Shown here in pieces: positions 34,861 through 45,534 of a stretch of DNA of 64,000 nt (the stretch's first letter is position 1; the number at the start of each line of letters is the position of its first letter). Below the pieces are notes generated by a model. That model was given only the letters and a program-made list of their open reading frames with translations. It made no database searches and was not told the origin of the DNA. A program made the position numbers and the translations under genes. The DNA comes from Symploca sp. SIO3C6 (lineage in GTDB: Bacteria > Cyanobacteriota > Cyanobacteriia > Cyanobacteriales > Coleofasciculaceae): assembly GCA_010692425.1 (NCBI GenBank), contig JAAHHJ010000020.1, positions 1 through 64,000 of the forward strand, in the 5' to 3' direction.

Positions 34861-35159
34861 ATCATATTGAATCAAGCGATTACCAATCGCCTGGATGAAA
34901 AAAGTTTATTTGAATTAAGTCAATCTCCTCAAGCGCCAGTGAGAACTAGAGAGAAAGTATCGGCAATAAGACTTTCACATATGGGTTGGAAAGTCGAGAA
35001 AATAGCCACCTATATGAAATGGACAAAAAAACAGTAAGATTTACGATACATAGATGGAATAAACTGGGAATAAGTGAATTATGGAATGCCTCAAAACTAG
35101 GAATAAAAAAGAAATGGGCTGAAGTTGATTTGGAGAAAAAGGTATCCTTTATTGATTAA
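34861..35159 (+). pseudogene. IS630-type transposase fragment with frameshift
   Basis: The N-terminal helix-turn-helix region of an IS630/Tc1-mariner-type transposase reads VRTREKVSAIRLSHMGW, KVEKIATYMKWTKK, then shifts by one base at AAAAAAAC (35024-35031) to TVRFTIHRWNKLG, ISELWNASKLGIKKKW. It stops at 35159 before the DDE catalytic region. No inverted terminal repeats are seen. It is a 5' remnant; the slippery A7 could also be a programmed frameshift site, but truncation makes activity impossible. Confidence 0.8.
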
Positions 35160-35305
35160 TTTTGTGAAGGCTACAAAGACCTAATTCCAAAGGTAAGTAG
35201 TAAGAGAAAGAAATAATTTGGTTTATTGTAGTTGTCACTAATTATGCCCAAAGTCTGGCAAAAGTACTTGCTTAGAGGCTAAGGTAGAGTCACCCCTGAG
35301 AGTCA

Positions 35306-35761
35306 ATGATGACCATGAAATTTGATCCTTACTCAAAAAGAAGGCAACCAGGGAAGTTTCAAAACCGCGCTTCTAGCAGAAGGAAGGCTCAGAAGGTGGT
35401 ATTGCTCATCTACCTTAGTGTAGTTTTTTCGATCAGTATTGGGGGGATATTACTCTTAAGCAATGCTCAAAATGTAACCATTGGCGGTGTTCCGGTGCCG
35501 ATTTTGTTCAGCTTTTGGCAAGACAAAACGGCGCGAAATGCCTATTTTAATGGGCATGGCAAGAAACTCCATGACCGCCTTGGTCAGATGGGCATCGAGG
35601 AACGCATGAAAGACTACTATCGAACTCAAATCAGTGATGAGGCTCAATTAGATCAACATATACACCAAATCCTCTACAATCGCACAGGCTATGTAGGCGA
35701 AGCCTACAAAGTCAACTCAAGAGGGGTTTTGGTGTTGAAAAATCCGGAAAATAGCCTCTAG
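35306..35761 (+). CDS. Hypothetical single-pass membrane protein
   Basis: A 151-residue protein with a very basic N-terminus (SKRRQPGKF...SSRRKAQK), one transmembrane segment at about 31-51 and a polar C-terminal part (FWQDKTARNAYFNGHGKKLH, YYRTQISDEAQLDQHIHQILYNRTG) likely outside the cytoplasm. The initial ATGATG gives two adjacent start choices. I do not recognise the family. Confidence 0.7.
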   Translation: MMTMKFDPYSKRRQPGKFQNRASSRRKAQKVVLLIYLSVVFSISIGGILLLSNAQNVTIGGVPVPILFSFWQDKTARNAYFNGHGKKLHDRLGQMGIEERMKDYYRTQISDEAQLDQHIHQILYNRTGYVGEAYKVNSRGVLVLKNPENSL

Positions 35762-36079
35762 CTATTGGCTAAGCACTCACGCATTTAACTTGGCTCTTTA
35801 TCAATAGATGGGGAGAGGGGGAAATGGGGAGAAGAGGGGAATATTTGAGAGTTTTCTTCAAATGGTTGAAAGTACAATTTAGGTGCATAACAGCTTAAAA
35901 TCAAAGGATTTTAGTTATGTTATTTGAGAATGGAGGCACTCGTAAACTGGATTTGGACTCATATGATGTCTGTCTAATTGCCTATAATAAAAGCTTCACC
36001 ACGTCTTTGCATCTCCGTTTCTCTATGTCTTTGTTTCTGTGCGTTATTCCTATACTATGGGTATTAAGCTGGTATGATA
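35762..36079. other. Gap with a GGGGAGA-type repeat
   Basis: A short GGGGAGAGGGGGAAATGGGG repeat sits at 35811-35842. A low-complexity TCTTTG/TTTCTCTATGTCTTTG tract lies near 36000. I see no convincing gene; a small open frame at 35917-36090 has no ribosome site. Confidence 0.55.
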
Positions 36080-38443
36080 TTACTCTCTAGTCTTGAGAAC
36101 AGCCACTAAATCAAGGCGATTGAGCTGCCTACGAATCAAAAGTCCTGAGAAAAACGCTGCTGCCATGACTACAAGAAAAGCAAACATATAGCTAGCTCTA
36201 GTAATAATTAGAGGAAAGCGGTAAAGTTCTGAATTATAGGCAGATGTCATCAAGGCAACTAGTCCAAAGCCAATTGCAAAGCCAAGGGGAATAGCAACTA
36301 AGGTCAAAATTGCCTGTTCACCCAAGAGAATAAAAGCAATCTCCCCTCTCGTGAAACCAATAATACGCAGTGTCGCTAATTCTCGCCCACGCTCTGAGAG
36401 GGCAATCCGTGCTGAATTGTAAACCACTCCAAAGGCGATAATACAAGAAAAGATGACGAGAACCGTCATGAAAACCACAAAACTTGCAGCAATAGTTTCC
36501 TCAAATTTAGCGATCGCTCTTTGGCGAATGGAAACACCTGTGATTGCTGGAGTCTTTTTAAGCAGAGAATAGAGCTGATTGCTATAGTACGGGTCAATCA
36601 TTAAATAAGCCCCTGAAATCGTGCGCCCTTCTCGCATCAGGCGATTGAGGGCACTAATATCCATATAGGCTCCCACACCAATTAGTTCATCTACCAATCC
36701 CACCACAGGAACTTGGCGAATTGGTCTTTCTCCTTCCAGTACCTCAGCTGTAAGCCTATCACCAATCTTAACTCCGAGAATCTCTGCCAATTTCTTAGTC
36801 AGCACTACCCCATCAGGGGGTAAATTAACTGTATCGAGATGGCGGTCAATTAAGCGGCGCAATTCACCTGCCGCATCGAGTCCTGTAATACCACTGCGGT
36901 GAGTGCGGTGTTCAAATCGCAGCCGCGCTGCCACCATACGGAAGGGTTCAGAGCGAATAACCCCAGGGAGATGATTCAATTCATAGCGGGTGCGGTTGGG
37001 GCGCGGCTCATTAAAGACAATCGTCACATCCTCTCGCTGGACATTGCGGAACTGTACTTCCACGATATGATTAATAGCATCTTTGCCGTAGCGACCCACA
37101 ACTAAAATTGCTACAGCTAGAGCAATCCCTATTATAGAAAGCAGGGCTTGAATCGGCTTACGCTCCAGGTTACGTAGGATAATACGACCAGCAGGAGAAA
37201 AAAAACGCTCAAGGCCGATACGTTCAATTAACGTTGGTTGATAGCGGGGAGGTGACTCAGGGCGCATTGCCTCAGCTGGTGGCAGTGTAACTGCTTTGCG
37301 GAGGGCTGAAAAAGCTCCTAGAATGGCAGCAGTTCCCGTAACTAAAATTGAGGTGACAATTAGCCCTACTCCTGCCTCGTAGCGAAGTACTGGGAAGTGA
37401 AAAAAATTCGTGTAGTATTGGGTAATTCCGGCTCCAAACCAGAGACCAAGGGCTGTACCACCTCCTGCTCCCGCTAGCATAATCAGCAGCACAAATTTCA
37501 GATAGTGTACAGCGATACTCAGGTTATCGTAGCCGAAGGCTTTGAAGACAGCAATTTGATCACGCTGCGTACTTACGAGTCGGGCTAGTACAATATTGAG
37601 CAGGAAGGCAGCAATACCCAGAAAAACACAGGGCACAAAGACTGCATTTACCTTCAATTGAGAGATTTCGTCGGTAAGAAAGCGATTAGAAACCTGATCC
37701 TCACGTCCGTAAGCTCCAAGTCCACCGTAGCGTTCTAGTAACTTATCAAGTCGAAATAAAACTTCTGACTCTCTAGCACCAGGCATTAGTGAGAGGGTAA
37801 CATCATTGAAAGCCCCATCCAAGTCAAATGCAGAACCTAGGGCATCGCGACTGATCCAGAGTATACCAAAGCGTTTATTATCAGGCAAGAAATCACTGCC
37901 CCTGATTTCGTAAACATACTCAGGTGAAAGTGCCACGCCCACAATCCTCAATCTTTCCCAACGCCCATTAATCACTGCGCCGAGAGTATCACCAAGATCA
38001 AGTTGATTAGCTTCAGCAAAGGCTTCACTAACTAAAACTTCATCTCTTCTTCCTGGCTGAATATATCGACCTCGGCGAATATAGATGTCATTGAGTATAG
38101 GTCTTGGTTGCTCTGGAATTGATACTAATCGTCCAGTTGCTGGTTCTTCAAGTCCAGGAACATCAAGAGTAACATCAACCACAACTCGTGTTCGGACTTG
38201 CCTTACTTCTGGGATTTCCTCAATTCGTTGTGCTAAGGATTCCGGTGCTCGTTTTAATTGTACAAAGACTTGGGCAAAGCGATAGTGGTCATAATAAGTT
38301 GCCTGGGAAAGTTTCAGGGAATTATAGGCACTGATCATCGTCACCATACCAGCAATGCCGCAGGCAACAATCAAGGCAATGGCAATAACTTGACCACGCA
38401 GGTGGAGGAGATCACGCAGTAATTTAAGATCGAAGGCTTTCAT
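36080..38443 (-). CDS. FtsX-type ABC transporter permease (MacB/DevC-like, long form)
   Basis: The 787-residue permease has an N-terminal anchor (20-40), a large extracytoplasmic MacB-like domain (about 45-255), a first FtsX block of transmembrane helices (about 265-375), a second extracytoplasmic domain (about 450-640), and a final FtsX block (about 655-780; ISERGRELATLRIIGFTRGEI is the coupling region). The gene ends a four-gene minus-strand cluster (ATPase, adaptor, RND pump, permease), which suggests it couples to the ATPase at 44386. Likely substrates are lipids or toxic compounds; unknown. Confidence 0.88.
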   Translation of the reverse strand: MKAFDLKLLRDLLHLRGQVIAIALIVACGIAGMVTMISAYNSLKLSQATYYDHYRFAQVFVQLKRAPESLAQRIEEIPEVRQVRTRVVVDVTLDVPGLEEPATGRLVSIPEQPRPILNDIYIRRGRYIQPGRRDEVLVSEAFAEANQLDLGDTLGAVINGRWERLRIVGVALSPEYVYEIRGSDFLPDNKRFGILWISRDALGSAFDLDGAFNDVTLSLMPGARESEVLFRLDKLLERYGGLGAYGREDQVSNRFLTDEISQLKVNAVFVPCVFLGIAAFLLNIVLARLVSTQRDQIAVFKAFGYDNLSIAVHYLKFVLLIMLAGAGGGTALGLWFGAGITQYYTNFFHFPVLRYEAGVGLIVTSILVTGTAAILGAFSALRKAVTLPPAEAMRPESPPRYQPTLIERIGLERFFSPAGRIILRNLERKPIQALLSIIGIALAVAILVVGRYGKDAINHIVEVQFRNVQREDVTIVFNEPRPNRTRYELNHLPGVIRSEPFRMVAARLRFEHRTHRSGITGLDAAGELRRLIDRHLDTVNLPPDGVVLTKKLAEILGVKIGDRLTAEVLEGERPIRQVPVVGLVDELIGVGAYMDISALNRLMREGRTISGAYLMIDPYYSNQLYSLLKKTPAITGVSIRQRAIAKFEETIAASFVVFMTVLVIFSCIIAFGVVYNSARIALSERGRELATLRIIGFTRGEIAFILLGEQAILTLVAIPLGFAIGFGLVALMTSAYNSELYRFPLIITRASYMFAFLVVMAAAFFSGLLIRRQLNRLDLVAVLKTRE

Positions 38444-38551
38444 TGGACATGTCCAATTGGCGATAAAATTAACGCATTCGCTTCATACCAATGGGAAGTT
38501 CTGCTTTTAGAATAAAGCTAAAAAAACTGGTAAGGTATATTTTCTATAATC

Positions 38552-41500
38552 CTATTGTGATACAAGATTGGCTCTTGCCTGATTAGGAGTTAACAACAGA
38601 TACAAACAGGGAATTACTAGCAAAGCAATCAGAGTAGAGGCAACTAAGCCAAAACCGATGGCACTAGCTAAAGGAAACCAAGTAGGATCACTTAAGGCCA
38701 GGGGAATTACACCAACGATGGTGGTAATACTGGTGGTTAAGATTGGACGTAATCTATCTGCTGCGCCTCTAGCTGCTGCCTCTTGGACATTCATTCCTTT
38801 TTCTCGGTGAGAGTTCATGGTTTCGATCATAACGATCGCATCATTAACTACAATTCCAGTAAGAGCGATAATACCAATTACAGCTGGGAAAGAAATCGGG
38901 ATTTGTAAGAGGAAGAAGCCAAGAAAAGTACCGATGAAGGCAAAGGGAATTGCCAACATAATAATAAACGGTTGGGTAAAGGAACTAAATTGAATTACTA
39001 AGACAGCAAAGACGAGAAAGAGGGCAACTATTGCCATTTGTCCTGCTGAACCAAAAGTTTCTCCTTGGGTTTCTAGTTCTCCTCCAAATTTATAGTCGTA
39101 ACCTTGGCCCCATTGACGCTTCATTTGGGCTAATTTGGGTTCTAAGTCGGCAACAATTTCTCCTACAGTACGCCCTTTATTTTTTGCCAAAACTGTAACA
39201 GTGCGTTGGGCATCTTTATGGGTGATAGATAAAGGTGCATTACCAATTTCTATTTCTAATACCTGACTTCCGCTAATGGTTTCTCCATCGTTAGTAAAAA
39301 TTGGAATACTTAACAATTCATCACGACGAGTAGGTCCGCCAATTCCCCCGCTACGGGAAGCCCACATCGTACTCAGGCGAATCTCTAAATCTTCTTCACC
39401 ACCACCAATTGGGAAGTCGCCAATATCATTATCGGTCATCAGGTAGCGTCCTTGTAAAGCTAGTTCTTGATCTGATAAACCATAGAAGTTAATTGCTTCA
39501 CGACGGGGACGTAGTTTAATATCGGGTCGTAATACACCAAGGTCATCTCGTACATCAATTGCCCCAGGAATTTGTCTGAGGGCTAGTTGTACTTCCCCAG
39601 ATATGCGGCGTAATTCATTCATATCTGTACCCACTAATTCAATTTCGATGGGGTCGCCTCCTTCTCCGGTGGATTGACCATTAACTACTAGAGATGCTCC
39701 TGGATATTGACGCAGAGCAGTATTCAATTCTTCTCGTAACTCATCTACATATTCAAACGAAAACTTCTCCCTATTTTCTTGGGGTGTAAAAACTGTAGAA
39801 AAGCCCACTAGATAATTACCAATATTGGGTTTTATCCCACTTTCTTGTACTAAACTACTCCTTTGTCCCACCAATTTAATTACGCTTTCTAAATAGTCTT
39901 TACTGCGTAACAACTCTCCCACTTCATCAGCAACTTTTTGGGAACTATTGAGTGTGGTTGTCGGTGGTAGTTCAATATTGATACTTAACTTACGTCCGTC
40001 ACTATCGGGAAAAAGAGTACCAGGGACAGTGCCTACTAAAATCGTGGCTGTTACAAATAAAGTGATCGCAGCTAATGCCCAAATCCTAGCAGTAGTTTTA
40101 TTGTGGATAGTAACTGCTAAACTCCATTGACGGAATTTTTCGGAAGCTGTTTCGGTTAAGCGATCAATCTTACTTTTCTGACCTTTGGTTTTAATATTGC
40201 CTAGTAGATAACGAGATAGAGGAATGTCTACTAATAAAGCAATGACATAACTGAGTAACAGACAGACAATGGCACTAATAGGAATCAGGCGGATAAATTT
40301 ACCCATTGTGCCGCTAATTGCCATCAAGGGGGCTAAGGCTAAAATAGTAGTTAATTGACCGGAAAAAGCAGGTACTGCATAGGTTTTAACAGTTTTTAAG
40401 GCAGCCTGATTAAAACTCAAGCCCTCAACAAAGATGCTATCATGCATCCCTTCCATCATCAGAATAAAAACATCTACTAGCAAACCTAACGCCAGAATCA
40501 TGCCAATTTGTACCATCTTGTTAAGGGTGAAACCGAACAAGAACAGCACTGCTAAAGTACCCAAAAAAGTTAGGGGTATAGATAACCCAGCAATAATCGC
40601 TTCGCGCCAAGTCAGGGCAAACAAGAGAACTATAAAAACCCCTAAAACTCCTTGCCAAGCATTATTGAAAACATTTAACAAGTCTTTGTTAATTTGATCG
40701 GTATCGGTATTAATTACCCGATATTCCATGCCATAAGGCCAGATACTGGGATTTTGTTGGGCTGATTCTATAGCTGCCAAGGAATCATCAATAACTTTAA
40801 TCGTATCCGAGCCTGGAACTTTCACTAAATCAACGGTAATAACTGGTTGAAAATCCCCTTGTTCCGCACTCAAAAAAGCCCGATTTTTTTCCCTCTCTAA
40901 ATCTCGCCTGACTTCTGCAACCTCTTGCAACCGTACTACTCGCCCACCCACATCTCCTTGCAAACGGGCTACTGGCAAGTTACGTAAATCTTCTAAACTG
41001 CGAAATCGTCCATAGTATCTTAACTGTGTACCAATTTCGTCACTTTCAATCTGATCCCAAGGTAAATCTCGGTTTCCGGCTTCAATTGCATCTTTTACCT
41101 GAATTGAAGATACCCCCATCGTAATCAGACGGGAGGGAATCAGCTGGACGTGAATTACCTCTTCCCGATTACCACTTAAATCTACTTTACGGACATTGGG
41201 AACAGTTTCTAAAATATCTTCAATATCTTCAGCTGCTTTACTCAATACTGCTAAATCGATATCCCCATACAACCCCACTGTTAAAACTGGAGTATCCTGA
41301 GTCGAGATTTGCTCTACCTTCGGTTCATCGGCATTATCAGCTATCTCTGGTTTGGCTTCATCTACTTCTGCTCTCACCAAAGCAATTGATTCGGCTATAG
41401 GTGCTTCAGCAACAAACTCCACTTTAATTATGGAAGAACCGCCAAAAGAAGCGCTACTTAAATCCTTTAATCCCTTGAGAGATTTTAATTCCTTCTCAAT

Positions 41501-41773
41501 TTTGTCTGTAACTTGATTTTCAATAGTTTCAGGATCAGCACCACCCCAGGTAGTCTCAATATTAGCGATCGCAATATTAATATCCGGATCGCCCTCTTTA
41601 ACCATCGAAGATGCACCAAGCAAACCACCCACGATTAGTAATAAAGATAGCAAAATAGCAAATACTGTCTTGAGAAAAAAGAACTTAGCAAAGGGTGAGG
41701 CTTTACTGGGATCTGGTACATCATGCCCTTCTCTTGATTCCGGTGTTTCTGGGGGGAGTAGTAGCTGACTCAT
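38552..41773 (-). CDS. RND efflux transporter permease (AcrB/HAE family)
   Basis: A 1073-residue inner-membrane proton-driven pump with twelve predicted transmembrane helices and two large periplasmic porter domains. An N-terminal helix at 29-53 is followed by TTWGGADPETIENQVTDKIE; helix 4 reads ALGLLVDVFILMMEG; helix 10 reads GIIALTGIVVNDAIVMIET. In AcrB the proton relay uses two adjacent Asp in helix 4; here only one remains. The gene is followed 108 bases later by the FtsX permease. The adaptor gene lies upstream, separated from it by a decayed gene. Confidence 0.95.
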   Translation of the reverse strand: MSQLLLPPETPESREGHDVPDPSKASPFAKFFFLKTVFAILLSLLLIVGGLLGASSMVKEGDPDINIAIANIETTWGGADPETIENQVTDKIEKELKSLKGLKDLSSASFGGSSIIKVEFVAEAPIAESIALVRAEVDEAKPEIADNADEPKVEQISTQDTPVLTVGLYGDIDLAVLSKAAEDIEDILETVPNVRKVDLSGNREEVIHVQLIPSRLITMGVSSIQVKDAIEAGNRDLPWDQIESDEIGTQLRYYGRFRSLEDLRNLPVARLQGDVGGRVVRLQEVAEVRRDLEREKNRAFLSAEQGDFQPVITVDLVKVPGSDTIKVIDDSLAAIESAQQNPSIWPYGMEYRVINTDTDQINKDLLNVFNNAWQGVLGVFIVLLFALTWREAIIAGLSIPLTFLGTLAVLFLFGFTLNKMVQIGMILALGLLVDVFILMMEGMHDSIFVEGLSFNQAALKTVKTYAVPAFSGQLTTILALAPLMAISGTMGKFIRLIPISAIVCLLLSYVIALLVDIPLSRYLLGNIKTKGQKSKIDRLTETASEKFRQWSLAVTIHNKTTARIWALAAITLFVTATILVGTVPGTLFPDSDGRKLSINIELPPTTTLNSSQKVADEVGELLRSKDYLESVIKLVGQRSSLVQESGIKPNIGNYLVGFSTVFTPQENREKFSFEYVDELREELNTALRQYPGASLVVNGQSTGEGGDPIEIELVGTDMNELRRISGEVQLALRQIPGAIDVRDDLGVLRPDIKLRPRREAINFYGLSDQELALQGRYLMTDNDIGDFPIGGGEEDLEIRLSTMWASRSGGIGGPTRRDELLSIPIFTNDGETISGSQVLEIEIGNAPLSITHKDAQRTVTVLAKNKGRTVGEIVADLEPKLAQMKRQWGQGYDYKFGGELETQGETFGSAGQMAIVALFLVFAVLVIQFSSFTQPFIIMLAIPFAFIGTFLGFFLLQIPISFPAVIGIIALTGIVVNDAIVMIETMNSHREKGMNVQEAAARGAADRLRPILTTSITTIVGVIPLALSDPTWFPLASAIGFGLVASTLIALLVIPCLYLLLTPNQARANLVSQ

Positions 41774-41947
41774 GGGCTATGTTTGCATTAGGGCAGCAGA
41801 AATATACTTTAGAGTTATTTTACTGTTACCAATTTAAGCTACTTTGATTCTTACTGATTTAATTTGTAATTAGAGTGATCGACAAGTTCTAGAAACAACC
41901 AATTCTATAATTTTAGACAAAGGTGGATTAATTGCAGTTTAGGTTGC

Positions 41948-42562
41948 AGTAGAAGAACGTGGTTTGATTAACCTTGAGACTCTGGAAAAATGGCTTGTTC
42001 AATTAGAAACCGAACATTTGGAATTTAAACAAGCTAAAAATCAGTTTGATACAACAAAGTTAATTTGCTATTGCGTGGAGATCGTGTTGAGATTTCTAAC
42101 CCTGGCATTCCTCCCATCAAAGTAGAACGTTTTATTGACGAATATCGTTCGCGTAATGAACAACTTGCCAAGATAATGCGACGCTTCCACATTTGTGAAG
42201 AAAAAGGTAGTGGTATCGATAAAGTTATTCACGCAGTAGAGAAGTTTCAGTTACCAGCACCAGATTTTCGAGTGGGAGAAACCCGTACTACAGCAGTTTT
42301 ATTTGCCCATCAGGACTTTTCCGACATGAGCAAATTAGACCGTATTCGAGCCTGTTATCAGCATTGTTGCTTGCTCTACGTCAGTAATCAACGAATGTCA
42401 AACCAAACTCTAAGAGAGCGATTTAGTATGAATAATTCAAAAGCATCTACATAAGCAATTTCTATCGTAATCAGAGCTACTAAAGAAGATGGTTTAATCA
42501 AGCGGGATGACTCTGAATCAGCTTCCACACGCTATGCTCGCTACATTCCCTTCTGGGGGTAA
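41948..42562 (+). pseudogene. Broken AlbA_2/RecG-like ATP-binding protein gene
   Basis: On the plus strand, an AlbA_2-type N-terminus (LETEHLEFKQAKNQFDTTKL) joins, with frame change and missing middle, to the C-terminal part at 42065-42452: DRVEISNPGIPPIKVERFID, EEKGSGIDKV, RIRACYQHCC, NQTLRERF. A second frameshift leads to IIRATKEDGLIK-like sequence ending RYIPFWG at 42562. At least three disabling lesions are visible. It sits between the adaptor and RND genes of the export cluster, opposite in strand, so it may have been inserted there. Confidence 0.8.
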
Positions 42563-42754
42563 AAGTGTTTAAAAGCAAATCGATTTTAGGAGTCTTTATC
42601 GAGCCAAACCCCTAACCAATAAGCATTTCAGTGTTTAAAAGCAAATCATGCGATTTTGTGTCACAAAGTATATTATCAGTCAAGTGTTAATTGATAAATC
42701 TTTATGAAATTCTCAACATTCTGCTGTTATCGAGATTTGGGACTTTGCCTTACT

Positions 42755-44236
42755 CTACCGAATAATTTCTACAGGTGCGCCATTCACCAGACGGTTTTTT
42801 CCATCTGTAACTAATTTCTCTTTTGGTTGAACTCCCTCAATAATTTCTCGTTTACCCAAACCTTCAATTCCTAGTTTAATAGCTCTTTGTTCTACAATTC
42901 CCTCTTCTTCATTGACGACAAATATATAAGGCTGGCGATCACGAAATACAAAAGCCTTAAACGGTGCAACAGTTGCGTTATCTTTTTCTTCTGTAGCTAT
43001 CCAAGCAGATACCTGTTCACCATCTTGAAGATTAGTAAATCCCTCATCAACACGGATGGTAACACTAATAGACCGCTCTCCAGGGGAAACCGAGGGACTC
43101 ACAGAAAAAACCTTTCCTTTGGCACTAGCTAATTTCATTAAATCTTCCCCTGTGATACTTCCCGAATTCGCCTTAGAGCGGTCGCGGTCTAAAATAATAA
43201 AAGCCCTTTGTCCAGTTTTTACCTCCTCTCCTTGAAATGCTGGTAATTCGACATTAACTTCAAACCGATTGGGATCGATCACAATAATTGGTATTCGTTT
43301 AAAAATCTCTTCAAAATCTCCCCCGGCATTAATTAATTGCGGTGTCCAATATTCTCCTTCGCGGATATTGAGGCGGGAAATAACACCATTAAAAGGGGCA
43401 ACTAGTTCTGTATCTTCGCTATCTACATTACTTTGAGTGAGTCTAGCATTAGCCGACTGTACACCAGCTTCGGCAGTTTCTACCTGAGTTTGAGCCGAAG
43501 CTACTTGAGCTTGAGCTGAACGTACCATAGCTTCTGCTACACTCACCGCAGCTTGAGCATTTTTATAATCTGTCTCTCTAACATCAACTTCACGTCGTTG
43601 TATTGCCCCTTGTTCTGCTAAGCTTTGATACCTAATTAAGTCTGTTTTGGAAAAAGCTTCATCTGTCTTTGCTTTCTGTAAATCTGCTTGGGCCTGAGAT
43701 AAAGATTCCTCTGCTTGTTTGAGGTCAGCAACTGCATTAACAACTTGGTTTTTGGCTTCAATTTGTCCGGCTGCAGCCACGGTAATATCTGCATCTTGTT
43801 TACGGCGATCAACTCTAGCTAATAACTCTCCTTTATTTACCAGATCTCCTTCTCTTAAATCCCGTCCTTTTACTTTTTTAATGTAATTAATTGTTCCTTC
43901 AGCTTGAAAAGTAAGGTGTTTTTTAGTAACAGCATTGACATCACCATCGCCATAAACCCAAGCTTGTATTGGTTCTAGATTTACAGGAACAGTTTTTACT
44001 GTTAGTCTAGCTTGCTCAATATTATTAGTTACTTCTTCTGAAGATTGTTGAGAACTAGAAACAGAACGCCAGAGCGTTACCACTCCTACAAACAAAGCGA
44101 TCGCACCTAACACAAATAGCCACTTAGGTTGTTTGGTAGTAGTTTTTGTAGTAGTATTTTTTGCAGTCTTTGAAACTTTGGCGTCTTCAATCAATTCAGA
44201 GCTTTGCTTAATACTGTCCTGCTGTTCAGTAGTCAT
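42755..44236 (-). CDS. HlyD/AcrA-type periplasmic adaptor of the RND/ABC pump
   Basis: The 493-residue protein has one N-terminal anchor (about 40-57), then biotinyl-lipoyl-like halves flanking a long coiled-coil hairpin (about 150-270, with QAQADLQKAKTDEA, AQAQVASAQTQVETA), a beta-barrel and a membrane-proximal domain (VAPFKAFVFRDRQPYIFV). It follows the ATPase gene by about 149 bases on the same strand. It should bridge the inner-membrane transporters and an outer-membrane channel not encoded here. Confidence 0.9.
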   Translation of the reverse strand: MTTEQQDSIKQSSELIEDAKVSKTAKNTTTKTTTKQPKWLFVLGAIALFVGVVTLWRSVSSSQQSSEEVTNNIEQARLTVKTVPVNLEPIQAWVYGDGDVNAVTKKHLTFQAEGTINYIKKVKGRDLREGDLVNKGELLARVDRRKQDADITVAAAGQIEAKNQVVNAVADLKQAEESLSQAQADLQKAKTDEAFSKTDLIRYQSLAEQGAIQRREVDVRETDYKNAQAAVSVAEAMVRSAQAQVASAQTQVETAEAGVQSANARLTQSNVDSEDTELVAPFNGVISRLNIREGEYWTPQLINAGGDFEEIFKRIPIIVIDPNRFEVNVELPAFQGEEVKTGQRAFIILDRDRSKANSGSITGEDLMKLASAKGKVFSVSPSVSPGERSISVTIRVDEGFTNLQDGEQVSAWIATEEKDNATVAPFKAFVFRDRQPYIFVVNEEEGIVEQRAIKLGIEGLGKREIIEGVQPKEKLVTDGKNRLVNGAPVEIIR

Positions 44237-44385
44237 AACAATTAAAATTGATTTTTGACCATATTATTTTGACTATATTATATTTTTGAACGGTGCTAGT
44301 CATAAACCCTTAAGTTTTAATTAATTTATTCAGATAAAATTTAACTTCGAGGAAATTTTGAAATATATCCTATATCAACTCAAAT

Positions 44386-45147
44386 TTACCACTCCAACTG
44401 TGCAGGGGCGACTTTAGTTTCGTTGCAGTGTATATGGATAATTTGACCACTACGCATTGTAATCACCCTGTCAGCCATGGCGGCAATACCAGCATTATGA
44501 GTAATTACAGCTGTGGTTGTCTTCAGTTCGCGATTGACGCGCTCTAAGGTTTCTAGTACTAACTTGCCTGTCTGGAAATCGAGAGCACCCGTTGGCTCAT
44601 CACATAGCAATACCTCCGGACATTTAGCAATAGCACGAGCAATGGCTACCCGTTGTTGTTCTCCCCCTGACAATTGAGCTGGGAAATGATCTAGGCGATT
44701 GCTTAAATCAACCCACCCTAGGGCTTCTCTGGGGCGCATCGGGCGAGTAGCAATTTCCGTAACTAGAGCAACATTTTCTCGTGCCGTGAGGCTGGGAATT
44801 AGGTTATAAAATTGGAAGACAAAGCCGACGCACTCCCTTCGGAAGCGAGTTAGTTCTTGGTCATTAACGGCGGTTAAGTCACGGTTGCGAAAGCGCACTT
44901 GACCGCTAGTAGGTACATCCAGCCCTCCTAAGATATTGAGTAGTGTTGATTTGCCGCTACCTGAGGGCCCTAGGATTACAATAAATTCTCCTTCGTAAAG
45001 ATCGAGGTTGACACAGCAGAGGGCTTGGACTTCTATTTCCCCCATGTGGTAAGTCTTGGTAGCCTCGCGCACCTCAAATATCAGCGACTGTAGAGTTGTT
45101 GTCGCTGGATTATCTTGGCTCAGTTGCTTGCCCTGCCTGTCTACCAT
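44386..45147 (-). CDS. ABC transporter ATP-binding protein (MacB/LolD-type)
   Basis: A 253-residue nucleotide-binding protein: Walker [11 protein letters not shown]-loop [18 protein letters not shown], signature [14 protein letters not shown], Walker [13 protein letters not shown]-loop ITHN. The RVAIARA-flanked pattern and DEPTGALD are typical of the MacB/LolD/FtsE group that drives FtsX-type permeases, matching the gene at 36080. It is probably first in the export operon. A low-complexity stretch lies 5' to 45147. Confidence 0.95.
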   Translation of the reverse strand: MVDRQGKQLSQDNPATTTLQSLIFEVREATKTYHMGEIEVQALCCVNLDLYEGEFIVILGPSGSGKSTLLNILGGLDVPTSGQVRFRNRDLTAVNDQELTRFRRECVGFVFQFYNLIPSLTARENVALVTEIATRPMRPREALGWVDLSNRLDHFPAQLSGGEQQRVAIARAIAKCPEVLLCDEPTGALDFQTGKLVLETLERVNRELKTTTAVITHNAGIAAMADRVITMRSGQIIHIHCNETKVAPAQLEW

Positions 45148-45534
45148 GGCTTTACTTGAGGCAATGGTTTAGCAGGAATTAATCCTTCTAACTATACTAC
45201 CATCAATAATTCAATTCGCTTACATAGTTTTTAAACTCCCATTATTCTATAAATTTCAATAATAGCACCTAACACAGCAAAAAAGACGAACAAACTGCTT
45301 ATATAAATTATAGTCAGTTTGTCAAGTCCTTAGCCTGCGGCAGCTTTACATATCTTTACAAATAAAACTTGCAACAAATAGACTAAATATAAGATATTTT
45401 CTACTGTGATTGTTTAAGGCATCTAATGAACCAAGCATTGATATTAAAGCAATGCAAGGATCTAATTCCTGAACAATCGATCTGTTGTAAGACCTAAAAA
45501 TCAGCAACTAAGGTTACAACCATGCTGAATTTTA
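45148..45534. other. Gap upstream of the export operon and PatG remnant
   Basis: This AT-rich stretch must hold the promoter of the minus-strand export genes. I saw no gene and no PatG N-terminal sequence in it. Confidence 0.5.

Noticed and set aside
36000-36060. Possible small gene upstream of the FtsX stop
   Set aside because: A TCTTTG-rich low-complexity tract explains the open frame; no ribosome site or similarity seen.
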